Shown here: positions 1 to 8,531 of the stretch, piece after piece
Layout of the letters: each line of letters begins with the position of its first letter
Numbering within the stretch: the first letter of the stretch is position 1
Assembly (NCBI RefSeq): GCF_000472385.1
Contig: NZ_AWZU01000007.1
Span: 62,001-126,000, forward strand
Direction: 5' to 3'
DNA length: 64,000 nt
Source of the DNA: Bradyrhizobium sp. ARR65
GTDB taxonomy: Bacteria; Pseudomonadota; Alphaproteobacteria; Rhizobiales; Xanthobacteraceae
Notes under the pieces: model-generated
Database searches by the model: none
Told to the model about the DNA's origin: nothing
The model's input: only the letters and a program-made list of their open reading frames with translations
Translations under genes and position numbers: made by a program

Positions 1-780
1 TTCATCGCCGATGTGCGCGAGGGCGACCTCTGGTACTTTCCATCCGGGATCCCCCACTCGATCCAGGGATTACCAAACGACGGCTGCGAATTTCTGCTGG
101 CGTTTCCCGACGGCCAGTTCTCCGAAGACTCCACCTTCGCCATCACCGATCTCTTTGCGCATACCGATCGCGAGGTCCTGGCGAGGAATTTCGGCGTCGA
201 CGCAAAGGCGTTCGATAATATTCCAAAGCAGGAGCTGTTCATCTTCCAAGCCGAGCCGCCGCCGCCTCTGAACACCGACAGCGTCAACGACCCGCTCGGC
301 GGGGTGCCGCAAAACATGATGTTCAAGTTGATGGAACAGCAGCCGACCACCTCGCCCGGCGGGCGTGTGCGCATTGCCGATACGCGGAATTTCCCGATCG
401 CCACCGACGTCGCGGCAGCTCTGGTGGAGGTCGATCCCGGCCATATGCGCGAGATCCATTGGCATCCGAACGCAGACGAGTGGCAATATTACATTTCCGG
501 TAAAGGCCGGATGACGGTGTTCGCCGCAGAGACCAACGCACGGACATTCGACTTCCAGGCCGGCGATGTCGGCTACGTGCCGATGTCGATGAGTCACTTC
601 ATCGAGAATACCGGCAACGAGCAGCTTCGCTTCCTTGAGTTGTTCAGATCACCGCGATTCATGGACGTTTCGCTCGCGCAATGGATGGCGCTGACGCCAC
701 GTGAACTGGTCGAGGCGCATCTGAAGATCGAACGCAGCCTCCTTGATGGTATACGAAAGGACAAGCAGCCGGTGGTTTGA
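1..780 (+). CDS. oxdC: Oxalate decarboxylase family bicupin, 5' end cut by the window
   Basis: Open in frame from base 1, so the true start lies outside the window; 259 residues are visible. The family converts oxalate to formate and CO2 with Mn in each of two cupin barrels. Visible are the end of the first cupin (PSGIPHS, with its metal-ligand His) and a complete second cupin with the H-x-H, E and distal H ligands in HWHPNADEWQYY and MSHFIENTG. Between them FSEDSTF matches the active-site lid (SENST in Bacillus OxdC); the lid Glu is kept, which favours decarboxylase over oxidase activity. The length left over fits a protein of about 380-400 residues. It is followed by a small exported protein whose own promoter-like motif lies downstream of this stop. 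Confidence 0.85.
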   Translation, partial: FIADVREGDLWYFPSGIPHSIQGLPNDGCEFLLAFPDGQFSEDSTFAITDLFAHTDREVLARNFGVDAKAFDNIPKQELFIFQAEPPPPLNTDSVNDPLGGVPQNMMFKLMEQQPTTSPGGRVRIADTRNFPIATDVAAALVEVDPGHMREIHWHPNADEWQYYISGKGRMTVFAAETNARTFDFQAGDVGYVPMSMSHFIENTGNEQLRFLELFRSPRFMDVSLAQWMALTPRELVEAHLKIERSLLDGIRKDKQPVV

Positions 781-791
781 GCAGCAAGGTG

Positions 792-816
792 GGAACCGTT
801 CCCAAGGAAAGAAGTT
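792..816 (+). promoter_or_regulatory. Near-consensus EcfG (general stress sigma) promoter
   Basis: GGAAC at 792-796 is followed after 16 bases by AGTT at 813-816, one mismatch from the alphaproteobacterial EcfG consensus GGAAC-N16/17-CGTT. It lies 38 bases before the start of the small exported protein. The -35 sits inside a 13-base palindrome, GGGAACCGTTCCC (791-803). Confidence 0.4.
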
Positions 817-853
817 TCCCACGCGTGTCATCCAACAAAGGGAGTTCCCGTTC

Positions 854-1105
854 ATGATGAAGACCAGACTGGCAATTGCCGTACTGCTGGCAGCGGGCTT
901 GGCCGCCTCGCCTCTTGCCGTGCAAGCGAAGTCGTACAAGCACACCAGGCATTCTCACACCTCGTCGATGACGACCGGCTCCAACATGAAGTCATCAGGT
1001 GGAACGACCGGCATGAGCCGCAGCACGAGGGGCAACACCTCGAGTGAAGGCAATGTCGGCCCGGGCACGACCAACAACAACGGTCCGGCTCCCGGCGGCC
1101 GCTGA
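854..1105 (+). CDS. Small exported protein with Gly/Asn/Ser-rich tail
   Basis: 83 residues. The start is set by AAAGGGAG just upstream and by a clear Sec signal peptide directly after it (MMKTRLAIAVLLAAGLAASPLAVQA, cleavage likely at VQA-KS). The mature part is about 58 residues, rich in Ser, Thr, Gly and His, with no recognised domain. Its last residues, GNTSSEGNVGP followed by a Thr/Asn/Gly/Pro stretch ending PGGR, are almost identical to the end of the small exported protein at 8163-8444, so the two are paralogues. An EcfG-like motif upstream suggests stress control. A strong terminator follows at 1149. Function unknown; periplasmic by inference. Confidence 0.75.
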   Translation: MMKTRLAIAVLLAAGLAASPLAVQAKSYKHTRHSHTSSMTTGSNMKSSGGTTGMSRSTRGNTSSEGNVGPGTTNNNGPAPGGR

Positions 1106-1148
1106 CCGCATCGACTGGCGCAGCGCCCAGAACACGCAGAACAGAAAG

Positions 1149-1176
1149 AGCCCCGCACCTTTGCGGGGCTTTTTTC
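1149..1176 (+). terminator. Rho-independent terminator
   Basis: An 8-bp stem AGCCCCGC / GCGGGGCT with a short loop (1149-1170), followed by a run of six T. It ends the transcript of the small exported protein before the yeiH promoter region. Confidence 0.85.
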
Positions 1177-1246
1177 GTACCGCGCGGCCAGCCTCTCTGG
1201 GACGGCGGCGCACGGCCGCCTGTCCTGTACTAAAATGCCCCCGCGC

Positions 1247-1316
1247 TCGATTAATCGATAACATCGAATATTTTGACATAAACGATCTATTGGATTAATC
1301 GATCGCAGCGATCGAT
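1247..1316 (+). promoter_or_regulatory. Cluster of palindromes, probable LysR operators before yeiH
   Basis: Three related A/T-centred palindromes lie in 70 bases: TCGATTAATCGA (1247-1258), GATTAATC (1293-1300) and an 8-3-8 inverted repeat ATCGATCG-CAG-CGATCGAT (1298-1316). The last ends 30 bases before the yeiH start. The T-N11-A-like symmetry and repetition fit a LysR-type site, and a LysR gene lies two genes downstream. The binding protein is inferred, not shown. Confidence 0.55.
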
Positions 1317-1346
1317 ATTTGGGCGAGCCCAATTGAGGAGCCACCC

Positions 1347-2408
1347 ATGACGACCGCACCCAAGAACCGAGTTGCATCTCCCGCCACCGATTGCGCCGCT
1401 CATGCAGGACTTGCATTCCATCCGCCCGCCGCGCTGGAGACAGCACCGGGCGTGCTGCTTGCCGGAGCCATCGCGGTGAGCGCATTCCTCGCACATGCCG
1501 TTCCGGGAATGACTGCATTCAGTCCGATGATCCTTGCCATTGTGCTCGGAATGGCCTTCCACAATTTCATCGGCACGCCAGCAATCGCAAAACCCGGTAT
1601 CAACTTCAGCCTGCGGCGGCTGCTTCGCATTGCGATCGTCCTGCTTGGCTTTCAATTGACGGTGGGCCAAGTCCTTGACGTCGGAGGACGCGGCTTGATC
1701 ATCGTCGCGGCGAGCTTGACCGCGACCTTCCTGTTCACCGTCTGGCTCGGTCGCCTCCTCAAGCTCGATCGCAAGCTTACGCAGCTCATTGCCGCCGGGA
1801 CATCGATCTGCGGCGCGTCCGCGATCATCGCGACGAATACCGTTGCCGAGGCCCATGATGAGGACGTCGCCTATGCCGTCGCATGCGTGACCGTGTTCGG
1901 ATCCGTCGCGATGTTTACCTATCCCCTTCTGCCCCGGCTGCTGCATCTCGATCCGCATGCATACGGTCTGTGGAGCGGCGCTTCGATCCATGAAATCGCG
2001 CAAGTGGTTGCGGCAAGCTTCCAGAACGGCCAGCGCGCCGGCGAATTCGGCACGATCGTCAAGCTGGCCCGGGTGATGCTGCTTGCACCGGTCGTGTTCG
2101 CCCTGAGCATCATGCAACGCCTCGCGGCCGGCCGCAGCGCGGCCGGGACGGCACGGCCGCCGCTGCCCTGGTTCGTTCTCGGCTTCATTGGCGTTGTTGC
2201 GCTCAACAGCGCGATGCGGATTCCACCGGAGGTCAGCAAGGAGATCGCGCTTGTCACGACGTTCCTGCTGTCGGTCGCGCTGGCCGCGATGGGCCTGGAG
2301 ACTGACGTCTCGAAAATCCGGGCGAAGGGACTGCGGCCGGCCCTTCTGGGCGCGATTTCCTTTCTTTTCATAGCAAGCGTCAGCCTGGCCCTGATTAAGC
2401 TCGTCTAA
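1347..2408 (+). CDS. yeiH: YeiH/UPF0324 family inner-membrane transporter (putative sulfur-anion exporter)
   Basis: 353 residues, the normal length for the family. About ten hydrophobic segments are visible, with the family hallmark [10 protein letters not shown] near residues 151-160 and the paired helix ending in GLETDVSKI near the C-terminus. Members are annotated as putative sulfate exporters; the true substrate is not settled and sulfite has been suggested. The start is supported by GAGGAG eight bases upstream. A LysR regulator gene follows 38 bases downstream, the usual yeiH-yeiE type pairing, and the promoter carries repeated palindromes. A sulfite dehydrogenase is encoded 11 kb away on the other strand, which fits a sulfite theme but is not proof of a link. 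Confidence 0.8.
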   Translation: MTTAPKNRVASPATDCAAHAGLAFHPPAALETAPGVLLAGAIAVSAFLAHAVPGMTAFSPMILAIVLGMAFHNFIGTPAIAKPGINFSLRRLLRIAIVLLGFQLTVGQVLDVGGRGLIIVAASLTATFLFTVWLGRLLKLDRKLTQLIAAGTSICGASAIIATNTVAEAHDEDVAYAVACVTVFGSVAMFTYPLLPRLLHLDPHAYGLWSGASIHEIAQVVAASFQNGQRAGEFGTIVKLARVMLLAPVVFALSIMQRLAAGRSAAGTARPPLPWFVLGFIGVVALNSAMRIPPEVSKEIALVTTFLLSVALAAMGLETDVSKIRAKGLRPALLGAISFLFIASVSLALIKLV

Positions 2409-2446
2409 CAATTCGTTTAGTCCAACCTTCTTGGGGTGATTCCGTC

Positions 2447-3328
2447 ATGACGCTCGAACAGCTCCGGATCTTCGTTGCGGTCGCAGAGAAGCAACATGTC
2501 ACGCAGGCCGCGCGCGAACTCAATCTGACGCAATCCGCCACGAGCGCGGCCGTCGCGGCGCTGGAGGCGCGTTACGGCATCAGGCTGTTCGATCGCGTCG
2601 GACGCGGCATCGTTCTGACGCAGACGGGCCAAATCTTCCTGGGTGAAGCACGCGGCGTGCTCGCAAGGGCCCGCTCCGCCGAACAGGCCCTTCACGATCT
2701 CGCAGGATTGAAAACCGGGAAGTTGACGCTCGCTTCCAGCCAGACTGTCGCCAACTATTGGCTGCCGCCCAGGCTGCAGGCGTTTCAGGCGGCTTATCCC
2801 GGCATCGAGGTCGGCGTCAGGATCGCCAATACCGAACGGGTCGCAAGCGATGTGCGCGACGGCACGGCCGACGTCGGCTTCGTCGAGGGGGAGATCGATG
2901 ACGGCGCGCTCGCTGTGCGCCGTCTCGACGGCGATGCCCTGGTCATCGTCGTCGGCCCTCGCCATCCCTTCGCCAAGCAGAGAAAGCTGCCTCAGGACTG
3001 GATGACCCGCACGAGCTGGATACTGCGCGAATCCGGTTCCGGCACACGCGCGATGCTCGAAGCAGCCCTGAAGAAGCGTGGCCTGAAGCTTGCGGACCTT
3101 AATGTGCAGCTTGTGCTCGCCTCAAATGAAGCGATCCGCAGTGCGGTCGAAGCCGGCACCAGCGCGGCCGCCATTTCCAACCTCGTGGTCGAAAACGCCA
3201 TCGCGACCAAGACCCTGTTCCGGTTGGAAGGCGAGTTCGCCCAGCGCTCGTTCTACGCGATCAGACACAAGGAGCGGCACGTGAGCAAGGCGGAAGCCGC
3301 CTTGATGTCGAGCGTTATCGGCAGCTAG
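2447..3328 (+). CDS. LysR-type transcriptional regulator (YeiE/CysB-like), probable regulator of yeiH
   Basis: 293 residues. N-terminal winged helix-turn-helix at residues 1-60 (MTLEQLRIFVAVAE, then AARELNLTQSATSAAVAALE and the LFDR motif), followed by the substrate-binding domain with two periplasmic-binding-like lobes. The start is preceded by TTGGGGTGA. It lies 38 bases after yeiH on the same strand and is probably co-transcribed. LysR proteins usually control neighbouring genes and bind T-N11-A palindromes; the palindromes at 1247-1316 are the obvious candidate. The inducer is unknown. Confidence 0.85.
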   Translation: MTLEQLRIFVAVAEKQHVTQAARELNLTQSATSAAVAALEARYGIRLFDRVGRGIVLTQTGQIFLGEARGVLARARSAEQALHDLAGLKTGKLTLASSQTVANYWLPPRLQAFQAAYPGIEVGVRIANTERVASDVRDGTADVGFVEGEIDDGALAVRRLDGDALVIVVGPRHPFAKQRKLPQDWMTRTSWILRESGSGTRAMLEAALKKRGLKLADLNVQLVLASNEAIRSAVEAGTSAAAISNLVVENAIATKTLFRLEGEFAQRSFYAIRHKERHVSKAEAALMSSVIGS

Positions 3329-3353
3329 CGGCTCGTTGCCTCAGGTGCTGTGA

Positions 3354-3893
3354 TTATCGTTCGATCGATCCGGTCTGCCGGATCTTCTGCTGCAGCAGCA
3401 TCACGCCGTAGAGCAAGGCTTCCGCGGTCGGCGGGCATCCCGGGACATAGATGTCCACGGGGAGAATGCGGTCGCAGCTACGCACGACCGAGTAGGAATA
3501 ATGGTAGTAGCCGCCGCCATTGGCGCATGAGCCCATCGAGATCACATAGCGCGGCTCCGGCATCTGGTCGTAGATCTTGCGCAGGGCCGGCGCCATCTTG
3601 TTGCAGACCGTGCCGGCGACGATCAGCACGTCCGACTGGCGAGGCGAGGCGCGCGGCGCAAAGCCGAAGCGCTCGGCATCGTAGCGCGGCATCGACATCT
3701 GCATCATCTCGATGGCACAGCAGGCAAGCCCGAAGGTCATCCACATCAGCGAGCCTGTGCGGGCCCAGGTGACGAGTTCATCGATCGAGGCGATCATGAA
3801 ACCCTTGTCGCCGAATTGCGTGCTGATCGACGAAAACGGCGGCGGGACCTCCCGCCGTTGAGGAGAATAAAGCGGCTCAGTGGACTGAAGCAT
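3354..3893 (-). CDS. nuoB: NADH-quinone oxidoreductase subunit B (stand-alone copy)
   Basis: 179 residues from the ATG at 3893, chosen because GGGAG lies eight bases upstream; a longer ATG start at 3920 lacks a site. NuoB carries the terminal [4Fe-4S] cluster N2 of complex I. All four ligand cysteines are present: the adjacent pair in [10 protein letters not shown], the one in [13 protein letters not shown], and the one in [12 protein letters not shown]. An additional Cys occurs in GTVCNKM, where most family members I know have Thr. No other nuo gene is near, so this is an orphan copy, convergent with the LysR gene. It may be a spare subunit or part of a second complex assembled with genes elsewhere. 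Confidence 0.9.
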   Translation of the reverse strand: MLQSTEPLYSPQRREVPPPFSSISTQFGDKGFMIASIDELVTWARTGSLMWMTFGLACCAIEMMQMSMPRYDAERFGFAPRASPRQSDVLIVAGTVCNKMAPALRKIYDQMPEPRYVISMGSCANGGGYYHYSYSVVRSCDRILPVDIYVPGCPPTAEALLYGVMLLQQKIRQTGSIER

Positions 3894-4084
3894 GATATTG
3901 CTCCCGCTTGGAGCTTTCATGCGCTCAACCGGTTGCGCGCGAACTCGTTCCTCCGAGCTGCAGCTTCATGCCGCCGCGACCGATGCGGCAAAATACACGA
4001 TCGCATGATGAACCCTGCAAATGAGCAGCCTGTTATAGGAATCACGCTCTCCAGCGTCCCGGGCGTTGACGGAACCTGCAAGGA

Positions 4085-5305
4085 ATGGCCGACAAGCCGC
4101 CGCGACGAAACAAGACAACAGCGACGCGCCTCTGGCCCCTGCTCGCTATAAACTTCTTCATGGCCGACATGCAGTCCGGCATCGGCCCGTTCGTCGGCGT
4201 GTTCCTGCTACAGCACGGCTGGGCCAGCGGCATGATCGGGACAGCCATGACCGTCGGCAATGTTGCCGGCATGCTGATCACGACGCCCGTGGGCGCGGCT
4301 ATCGACGCATCAAAGCGCAAGCGCTTATGGGTCATCATCCCGGGCGTGGCCGTGGTCGCCGCGTCCTCGATCATCTTGCTCCGGCAAAGCTTCTGGGCGG
4401 TGACCGTGTCGCAAATTGCGACCTCCATCGCGGGCGCCGCGATCGTGCCGGCCGTCACCGGCATCACCCTCGGCATCGTCCGGCAGCGTGGATTCAATCG
4501 CCAAAACGGCCTTAACCAGGCTTTCAATCATGCCGGCAACATGGCGGGGGCCGCCCTGTCAGGATACCTGGGGTGGCAGTTCGGTTACGTTGCCGTCTTT
4601 CTGCTGTCGGCCTTGTTCGGCGTGATCACGATCGCCTGCGTACTGATGATACCGCCTCGCTCGATCAACGACCGCGCCGCGCGCGGCAGCAAGGAGGATG
4701 ATCCAGAAAGCCGCCCGAGCGCCCTGCGGGTGCTGCTCAAGCACAAGCCGCTGCTGGTCCTCGCATTCGCGCTGGCGGCGTTTCACCTTGGAAGCGCCGC
4801 GATCGTTCCCCTCTACGGCATGGCAGCGGTATCGGACGGTCAGACGACGAATGGCCCCAGCTTCGTCGCCGCCACCATCGTCATCGCGCAAGGCGTGATG
4901 ATCATCGCTTCCGTGCTCGGCATGCGAGCCGCGGAAAGCCGGAACTACTGGCCCATCCTTCTCGCCTCCTTCCTGGCTTTGCCACTACGCGGAATCCTCG
5001 CTTTTTTCCTGACGGGCTGGTGGGGCGTCGTTCCCGTCCAGATCCTGGACGGTATTGGTGCCGGTTTGCAGAGCGTCGCCGTGCCGGGCATGGTGGCGCG
5101 CTCGCTGAACGGAACCGGCCGCGTCAACCTCGCGCAAGGCGCCGTGATCACGATCCAGGGTGCAGGTGCAGCACTCAGCCCGGCCCTCGGTGGCTGGATC
5201 GCGCAATGGATCGGCTTTGCCCCGGCCTTCCTTCTGCTCGGCGGATTGGGGCTGCTCTCGGTCGCGTTGTGGGTCGCGTTTGGCGCGGCCGTCAAACATT
5301 ACTGA
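4085..5305 (+). CDS. MFS transporter, 12-TM
   Basis: 406 residues with about twelve hydrophobic helices and an MFS loop motif between TM2 and TM3 (VGAAIDASKRKRLW). A hydrophilic central loop (residues about 195-218, RAARGSKEDDPESR) separates two six-helix halves. The ribosome site AAGGA abuts the start codon, which is unusually close. The gene is monocistronic, divergent from nuoB across 190 bases. Substrate cannot be told from the sequence; sugar or drug efflux families are both possible. Confidence 0.8.
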   Translation: MADKPPRRNKTTATRLWPLLAINFFMADMQSGIGPFVGVFLLQHGWASGMIGTAMTVGNVAGMLITTPVGAAIDASKRKRLWVIIPGVAVVAASSIILLRQSFWAVTVSQIATSIAGAAIVPAVTGITLGIVRQRGFNRQNGLNQAFNHAGNMAGAALSGYLGWQFGYVAVFLLSALFGVITIACVLMIPPRSINDRAARGSKEDDPESRPSALRVLLKHKPLLVLAFALAAFHLGSAAIVPLYGMAAVSDGQTTNGPSFVAATIVIAQGVMIIASVLGMRAAESRNYWPILLASFLALPLRGILAFFLTGWWGVVPVQILDGIGAGLQSVAVPGMVARSLNGTGRVNLAQGAVITIQGAGAALSPALGGWIAQWIGFAPAFLLLGGLGLLSVALWVAFGAAVKHY

Positions 5306-5386
5306 GCGTTCAAGGCCTGGCGCGGCGAGCCCGGAACGAATCCCCGTATGCCGATTATCATTCGAGAGCCGCCAAGGATTATTCGC

Positions 5387-5638
5387 ATGAACAAGAGAGA
5401 CAGCTTTGCAGGTACCGATTTCCGGGACGTCCGTTCCGGGAGTTATGACGCCATCAATGATGCAGGCCGGCCGCAGCCGGACCAGGTCCATGAAGCGATC
5501 ACGCAGCACGAAGCGGCGCAGGACGGCGCGGACGTGCGGTCCGAACCGATGCCAAGCCAAGAAGAGGTCTTGCCGGAAGGCCTGAGACGCCCGCCCATGG
5601 GTCCCTATAGCTCCAAGACGGGTCGCCGCGCCACGTAG
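5387..5638 (+). CDS. Small hydrophilic protein of unknown function
   Basis: 83 residues from the ATG at 5387, which has AAGGA eight bases upstream; upstream in-frame starts lack a site. The product is acidic and hydrophilic (Asp, Glu, Gln, Arg), has no hydrophobic segment and is probably disordered. It lies between an MFS gene and another small stress-type gene on the same strand. No family recognised. Confidence 0.55.
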   Translation: MNKRDSFAGTDFRDVRSGSYDAINDAGRPQPDQVHEAITQHEAAQDGADVRSEPMPSQEEVLPEGLRRPPMGPYSSKTGRRAT

Positions 5639-5666
5639 TGCGCGCGAGGATTGCCTCGCTCGGGCT

Positions 5667-5691
5667 GGAACGACAGCACAAGGCAGGCGTT
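5667..5691 (+). promoter_or_regulatory. Consensus EcfG promoter
   Basis: GGAAC (5667-5671), exactly 16 bases, then CGTT (5688-5691): a perfect match to the general-stress EcfG consensus of alphaproteobacteria. Transcription would start near 5697, just before the ribosome site of the gene at 5711. Confidence 0.65.
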
Positions 5692-5710
5692 CGCTTCATG
5701 AGGAGGACGT

Positions 5711-5956
5711 ATGTTTTTGCCGTATCCCAGCGACCAGACCAAAGTGTTATATGAGGCGCTTGATATTGCGACGCGATACTTGGTGCTGCGCGGCTATGAT
5801 CGTCTGGGCGCGCAGGAGAAGGCCGCGCGACGCATCCTGACCATGTTCAATTCAGGCGAACACCGTCCCTTGATGCTCGCCAACAAGGCGATCGCGGCCG
5901 TCGAGAAGGAAGAAGCGGAGCAGCCCTCCAGGAGTTTTCCGCAGCTCATTTGCTGA
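5711..5956 (+). CDS. Small conserved-type protein, probable general-stress gene
   Basis: 81 residues with a strong ribosome site (AGGAGG, seven bases upstream). The sequence is predicted helical and contains a Tyr/Leu-rich segment (LYEALDIATRYLVLRGYDRLG) and a Lys/Glu tail; there is no signal peptide or membrane segment. A perfect EcfG promoter lies 20 bases upstream, so expression under the general stress response is a reasonable inference. Function unknown. Confidence 0.7.
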   Translation: MFLPYPSDQTKVLYEALDIATRYLVLRGYDRLGAQEKAARRILTMFNSGEHRPLMLANKAIAAVEKEEAEQPSRSFPQLIC

Positions 5957-6178
5957 AGCTGCCTTGTAGCACGAGGCCTGGCTGCCAGCCCGGGTCTACT
6001 AATCGTCCAATTCCGCCGGCGAGTGCAAGCTGCATCGCAGGAAGACTGTCAGTGCGCTCATCCCAGCTCTCGCGTTTGCGGGCGCCCACCTCGGGCGAAG
6101 CCGCGCCGCCTATTCCGATTGCCTAAGACGCAGCTTGACGCCCAACTCATCACTTTCGCCGTTGCGCAGCGCTACAGA

Positions 6179-6203
6179 GGAACAAGTAAGTGAGTCCGAA
6201 GTT
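6179..6203 (+). promoter_or_regulatory. Near-consensus EcfG promoter
   Basis: GGAAC (6179-6183), 16 bases, AGTT (6200-6203), one mismatch in the -10. It lies 36 bases before the start at 6239. The rest of the gap 5957-6178 shows nothing else I can name. Confidence 0.35.
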
Positions 6204-6238
6204 GCGGCCTTGGTGCTGATGACAATTAGGAGTTCGTC

Positions 6239-6655
6239 ATGTGCGACTATAGCCTGCATGCCGTGGCCTCGCGACCGGCGGAAGCCTCGGAAATCCTGGT
6301 GTCCACCAAGTTCCTGGGCACCCATACCAGAGGGTTCGCCTCGCCTGCCGATCCGACGGTCGCTGTTTGCCTGCGTCCCGGGACCGAGATCGCCTTCGAA
6401 CACAACGCTTTTGCCGAGGGGACGATTTTCCGCAAGAGTATCGGCGCGAGGCTCGCGCGATTCCGGCAGATCGATCTGGACAAGCCCGCGCAACACCATG
6501 ACGCGCTTGAGTTCTCGAACGGCAAGATCGTGAAGGTGACGGACCTTGTCCTCGGACAGCGGATGCGGATCGTCCAGATGCCGGCTGACCCCGCCAGCAA
6601 GCGCACGGCAACCGAGCGCACCATCGAGGCAGACCGGCCGGTGCCGGTGACCTGA
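6239..6655 (+). CDS. Conserved-type hypothetical protein, 138 residues
   Basis: Start supported by TAGGAG seven bases upstream. The protein begins MCDYSLHAVASRPA and is a mixed alpha/beta soluble protein without signal peptide or membrane segment; the central part (TVAVCLRPGTEIAFEHN and VKVTDLVLGQRMRIVQMP) looks like beta strands. No family recognised with confidence. It stands alone, with an EcfG-like motif upstream. Confidence 0.6.
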   Translation: MCDYSLHAVASRPAEASEILVSTKFLGTHTRGFASPADPTVAVCLRPGTEIAFEHNAFAEGTIFRKSIGARLARFRQIDLDKPAQHHDALEFSNGKIVKVTDLVLGQRMRIVQMPADPASKRTATERTIEADRPVPVT

Positions 6656-6876
6656 CGGGCGGCCGCACTTTACGGCGACGCAATTTTCACCAATCGACGA
6701 GCCGCCGAATCCCGGCGGTTCGTTCCGTCAAAATCATGTTTGCGGCAGCATGCGACTTTGCTGCCAATCAGGGATATTTACCGAAGAATCGGCGCGGCGT
6801 GCGACCGCACGTGAGCAAGCCCCGGGGTCCGGCTGCATCTACTCTCCGCACCCTGCGCCGCGGGAGGCGATAGCTG

Positions 6877-8145
6877 GTGACCATTCGTGCGCTTTCGGGC
6901 TGGACAAGCGAGCAAAGACACGTCGTCGCGGCAACCTTCCTCGGATGGTCTCTCGATGCGTTCGACTTCTTCCTGCTGGTCTTCGTGTTGAAGGACATCG
7001 CGGCCGAGTTCAACACTGACATCTCCCGCGTCAGCACTACGATTCTCGTCACCCTCGCCATGCGCCCGGTCGGCGCGTTTCTGTTCGGCCGCGCCGCCGA
7101 TCGCTGGGGGCGTCGTCCAACCCTCATTGCCGATGTGCTGCTCTACTCGGCGCTCGAATTCCTCTCGGGCTTCGCCCCGAACCTGACGGCGCTGATCGTG
7201 CTGCGCGCCTTTTACGGAATCGCGATGGGCGGCGAGTGGGGCGTCGGCGCGTCGCTCGCGATGGAGAGCATTCCCGCTCATGCCCGCGGCTTCGTTTCCG
7301 GGCTGCTGCAATCGGGATATCCGGCCGGCTATTTCATTGCGTCGATCGTCTATGGCCTCTTGTTTCAGTATATCGGGTGGCGCGGGATGTTCATGGTCGG
7401 CGTCGTTCCGGCGCTGCTCGTCCTGTACATTCGCCGAAACGTCCCGGAATCGCCCAGCTTCGAGCGCAACCGTGCCGACAGTGCGGACACGATGAAGCTG
7501 CTCAGATCGCATTGGCGTCTCGGAATTTATGCCGTGGTGTTGATGACCGCCTTCAACTTCTTCAGTCATGGCACGCAGGATCTCTATCCGACCTTCCTGC
7601 AGGTGGAACGGAAGCTTTCGCCGCACGAGGTCAGCTTGATCGCGATCATCTACAATGTCGGTGCCATCTGCGGCGGCATCCTGTTCGGCTCACTGTCGGA
7701 GCGCTATGGCCGCCGGCGCTGTATCATCGTCGCGGCCCTTCTCTCGTTGCTCGCCATCCCGCCCTGGGCCTTCGCCAACAGCGTCGTCGTGCTCGCAATC
7801 GGCGCATTCTTCATGCAGTTCATGGTGCAAGGCGCCTGGGGCGTCATCCCCGTACATCTCAACGAACTCTCGCCCGCGACCGCCCGCGGCACATTTCCCG
7901 GATTCGTTTATCAGATCGGCAACCTCCTCGCCTCCGTCAATGCACCGCTGCAAGCGACGATGGCCGCGCAATTCGGCGGCAGCTTCGGCCTGGCGCTTGC
8001 CATGGTGGCAGCAACCGTCGCGGTGGCGATTGTTGTGCTGACCCTGTTCGGAACGGAGGCGAAAGGTATCGACTTCGTCAAAGCCGTTGTCAGCGACGGC
8101 GGCGCCCCCGAACGCCGGCCGAGGCAGGCGTCCGGAATCGTGTGA
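6877..8145 (+). CDS. MFS transporter, sugar/organic acid type (SHS or NanT-like)
   Basis: 422 residues from a GTG codon at 6877 with GGGAGG nine bases upstream. TM1 reads GWSLDAFDFFLLVFVL, typical of the sialate/lactate-type (SHS, NanT) branch, and the loop after TM2 (GRAADRWGRRPTL) is the MFS signature; a second copy (LFGSLSERYGRRRCI) lies after TM8. About twelve helices in two halves. It probably imports a carboxylate or acidic sugar with protons; the exact substrate cannot be read. Convergent with the small exported protein gene that follows after 17 bases. Confidence 0.85.
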   Translation: MTIRALSGWTSEQRHVVAATFLGWSLDAFDFFLLVFVLKDIAAEFNTDISRVSTTILVTLAMRPVGAFLFGRAADRWGRRPTLIADVLLYSALEFLSGFAPNLTALIVLRAFYGIAMGGEWGVGASLAMESIPAHARGFVSGLLQSGYPAGYFIASIVYGLLFQYIGWRGMFMVGVVPALLVLYIRRNVPESPSFERNRADSADTMKLLRSHWRLGIYAVVLMTAFNFFSHGTQDLYPTFLQVERKLSPHEVSLIAIIYNVGAICGGILFGSLSERYGRRRCIIVAALLSLLAIPPWAFANSVVVLAIGAFFMQFMVQGAWGVIPVHLNELSPATARGTFPGFVYQIGNLLASVNAPLQATMAAQFGGSFGLALAMVAATVAVAIVVLTLFGTEAKGIDFVKAVVSDGGAPERRPRQASGIV

Positions 8146-8162
8146 AACAGCCAAGATCGCCT

Positions 8163-8444
8163 TTACCTGCCGCCCGGCTGCGGACCGCTGTTGTTATTGG
8201 TGCGGGGACCGACATTGCCTTCACTGGAGGTGTTGCCGAACCTATCGCGGCCCATGCCGACCGTTCCGTCCGGTACGACGCGGCGGCCGCGCTCACGCGT
8301 ATAGCCGCCATCCATGGGGGCAGGACCGTAGGTCGTCACTCCGCTATTATCGTGATAGCCCCGCCTGCCCTCAACGGCTTGCGCCGAAGCTGAAGCTGCC
8401 GAAAGAGCGAGTACGCCCGCCGCAACCAACATCAATGTCTTCAT
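8163..8444 (-). CDS. Small exported protein, paralogue of the 854-1105 product
   Basis: 93 residues from the ATG at 8444, preceded on this strand by AGGAGCC. Signal peptide MKTLMLVAAGVLALSAASASA, then a Gly/Tyr/Arg-rich mature part (GRRGYHDNSGVTTYGP...). The C-terminal 24 residues (GNTSSEGNVGP, then Asn/Gly/Pro residues ending PGGR) repeat the tail of the protein at 854-1105, although the central parts differ. An EcfG-like motif lies upstream here as well. The tail is probably the functional or targeting element. Function unknown. Confidence 0.75.
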   Translation of the reverse strand: MKTLMLVAAGVLALSAASASAQAVEGRRGYHDNSGVTTYGPAPMDGGYTRERGRRVVPDGTVGMGRDRFGNTSSEGNVGPRTNNNSGPQPGGR

Positions 8445-8475
8445 CACTGGCTCCTGGAGGTTTCGAAGACCTGCC

Positions 8476-8500
8476 AACCAGCGGGGCACGCAAGCGTTCC
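8476..8500 (-). promoter_or_regulatory. Near-consensus EcfG promoter
   Basis: On the minus strand GGAAC (8500-8496), 16 bases, GGTT (8479-8476), one mismatch from CGTT, 31 bases before the start of the small exported protein. Confidence 0.4.
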
Positions 8501-8531
8501 TGGCGTTGTGCGATTTCGAACGATAGCAGGG

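Noticed and set aside
742..755. GTATACGAAA near the end of the oxalate decarboxylase gene as a further nicotinate operator
   Set aside because: Lies inside a coding region, is only half-symmetric and is remote from nicotinate genes.
1287..2411. 374-codon open frame on the minus strand
   Set aside because: Antisense to yeiH; hydrophilic Arg/Asp-rich product with no domain.
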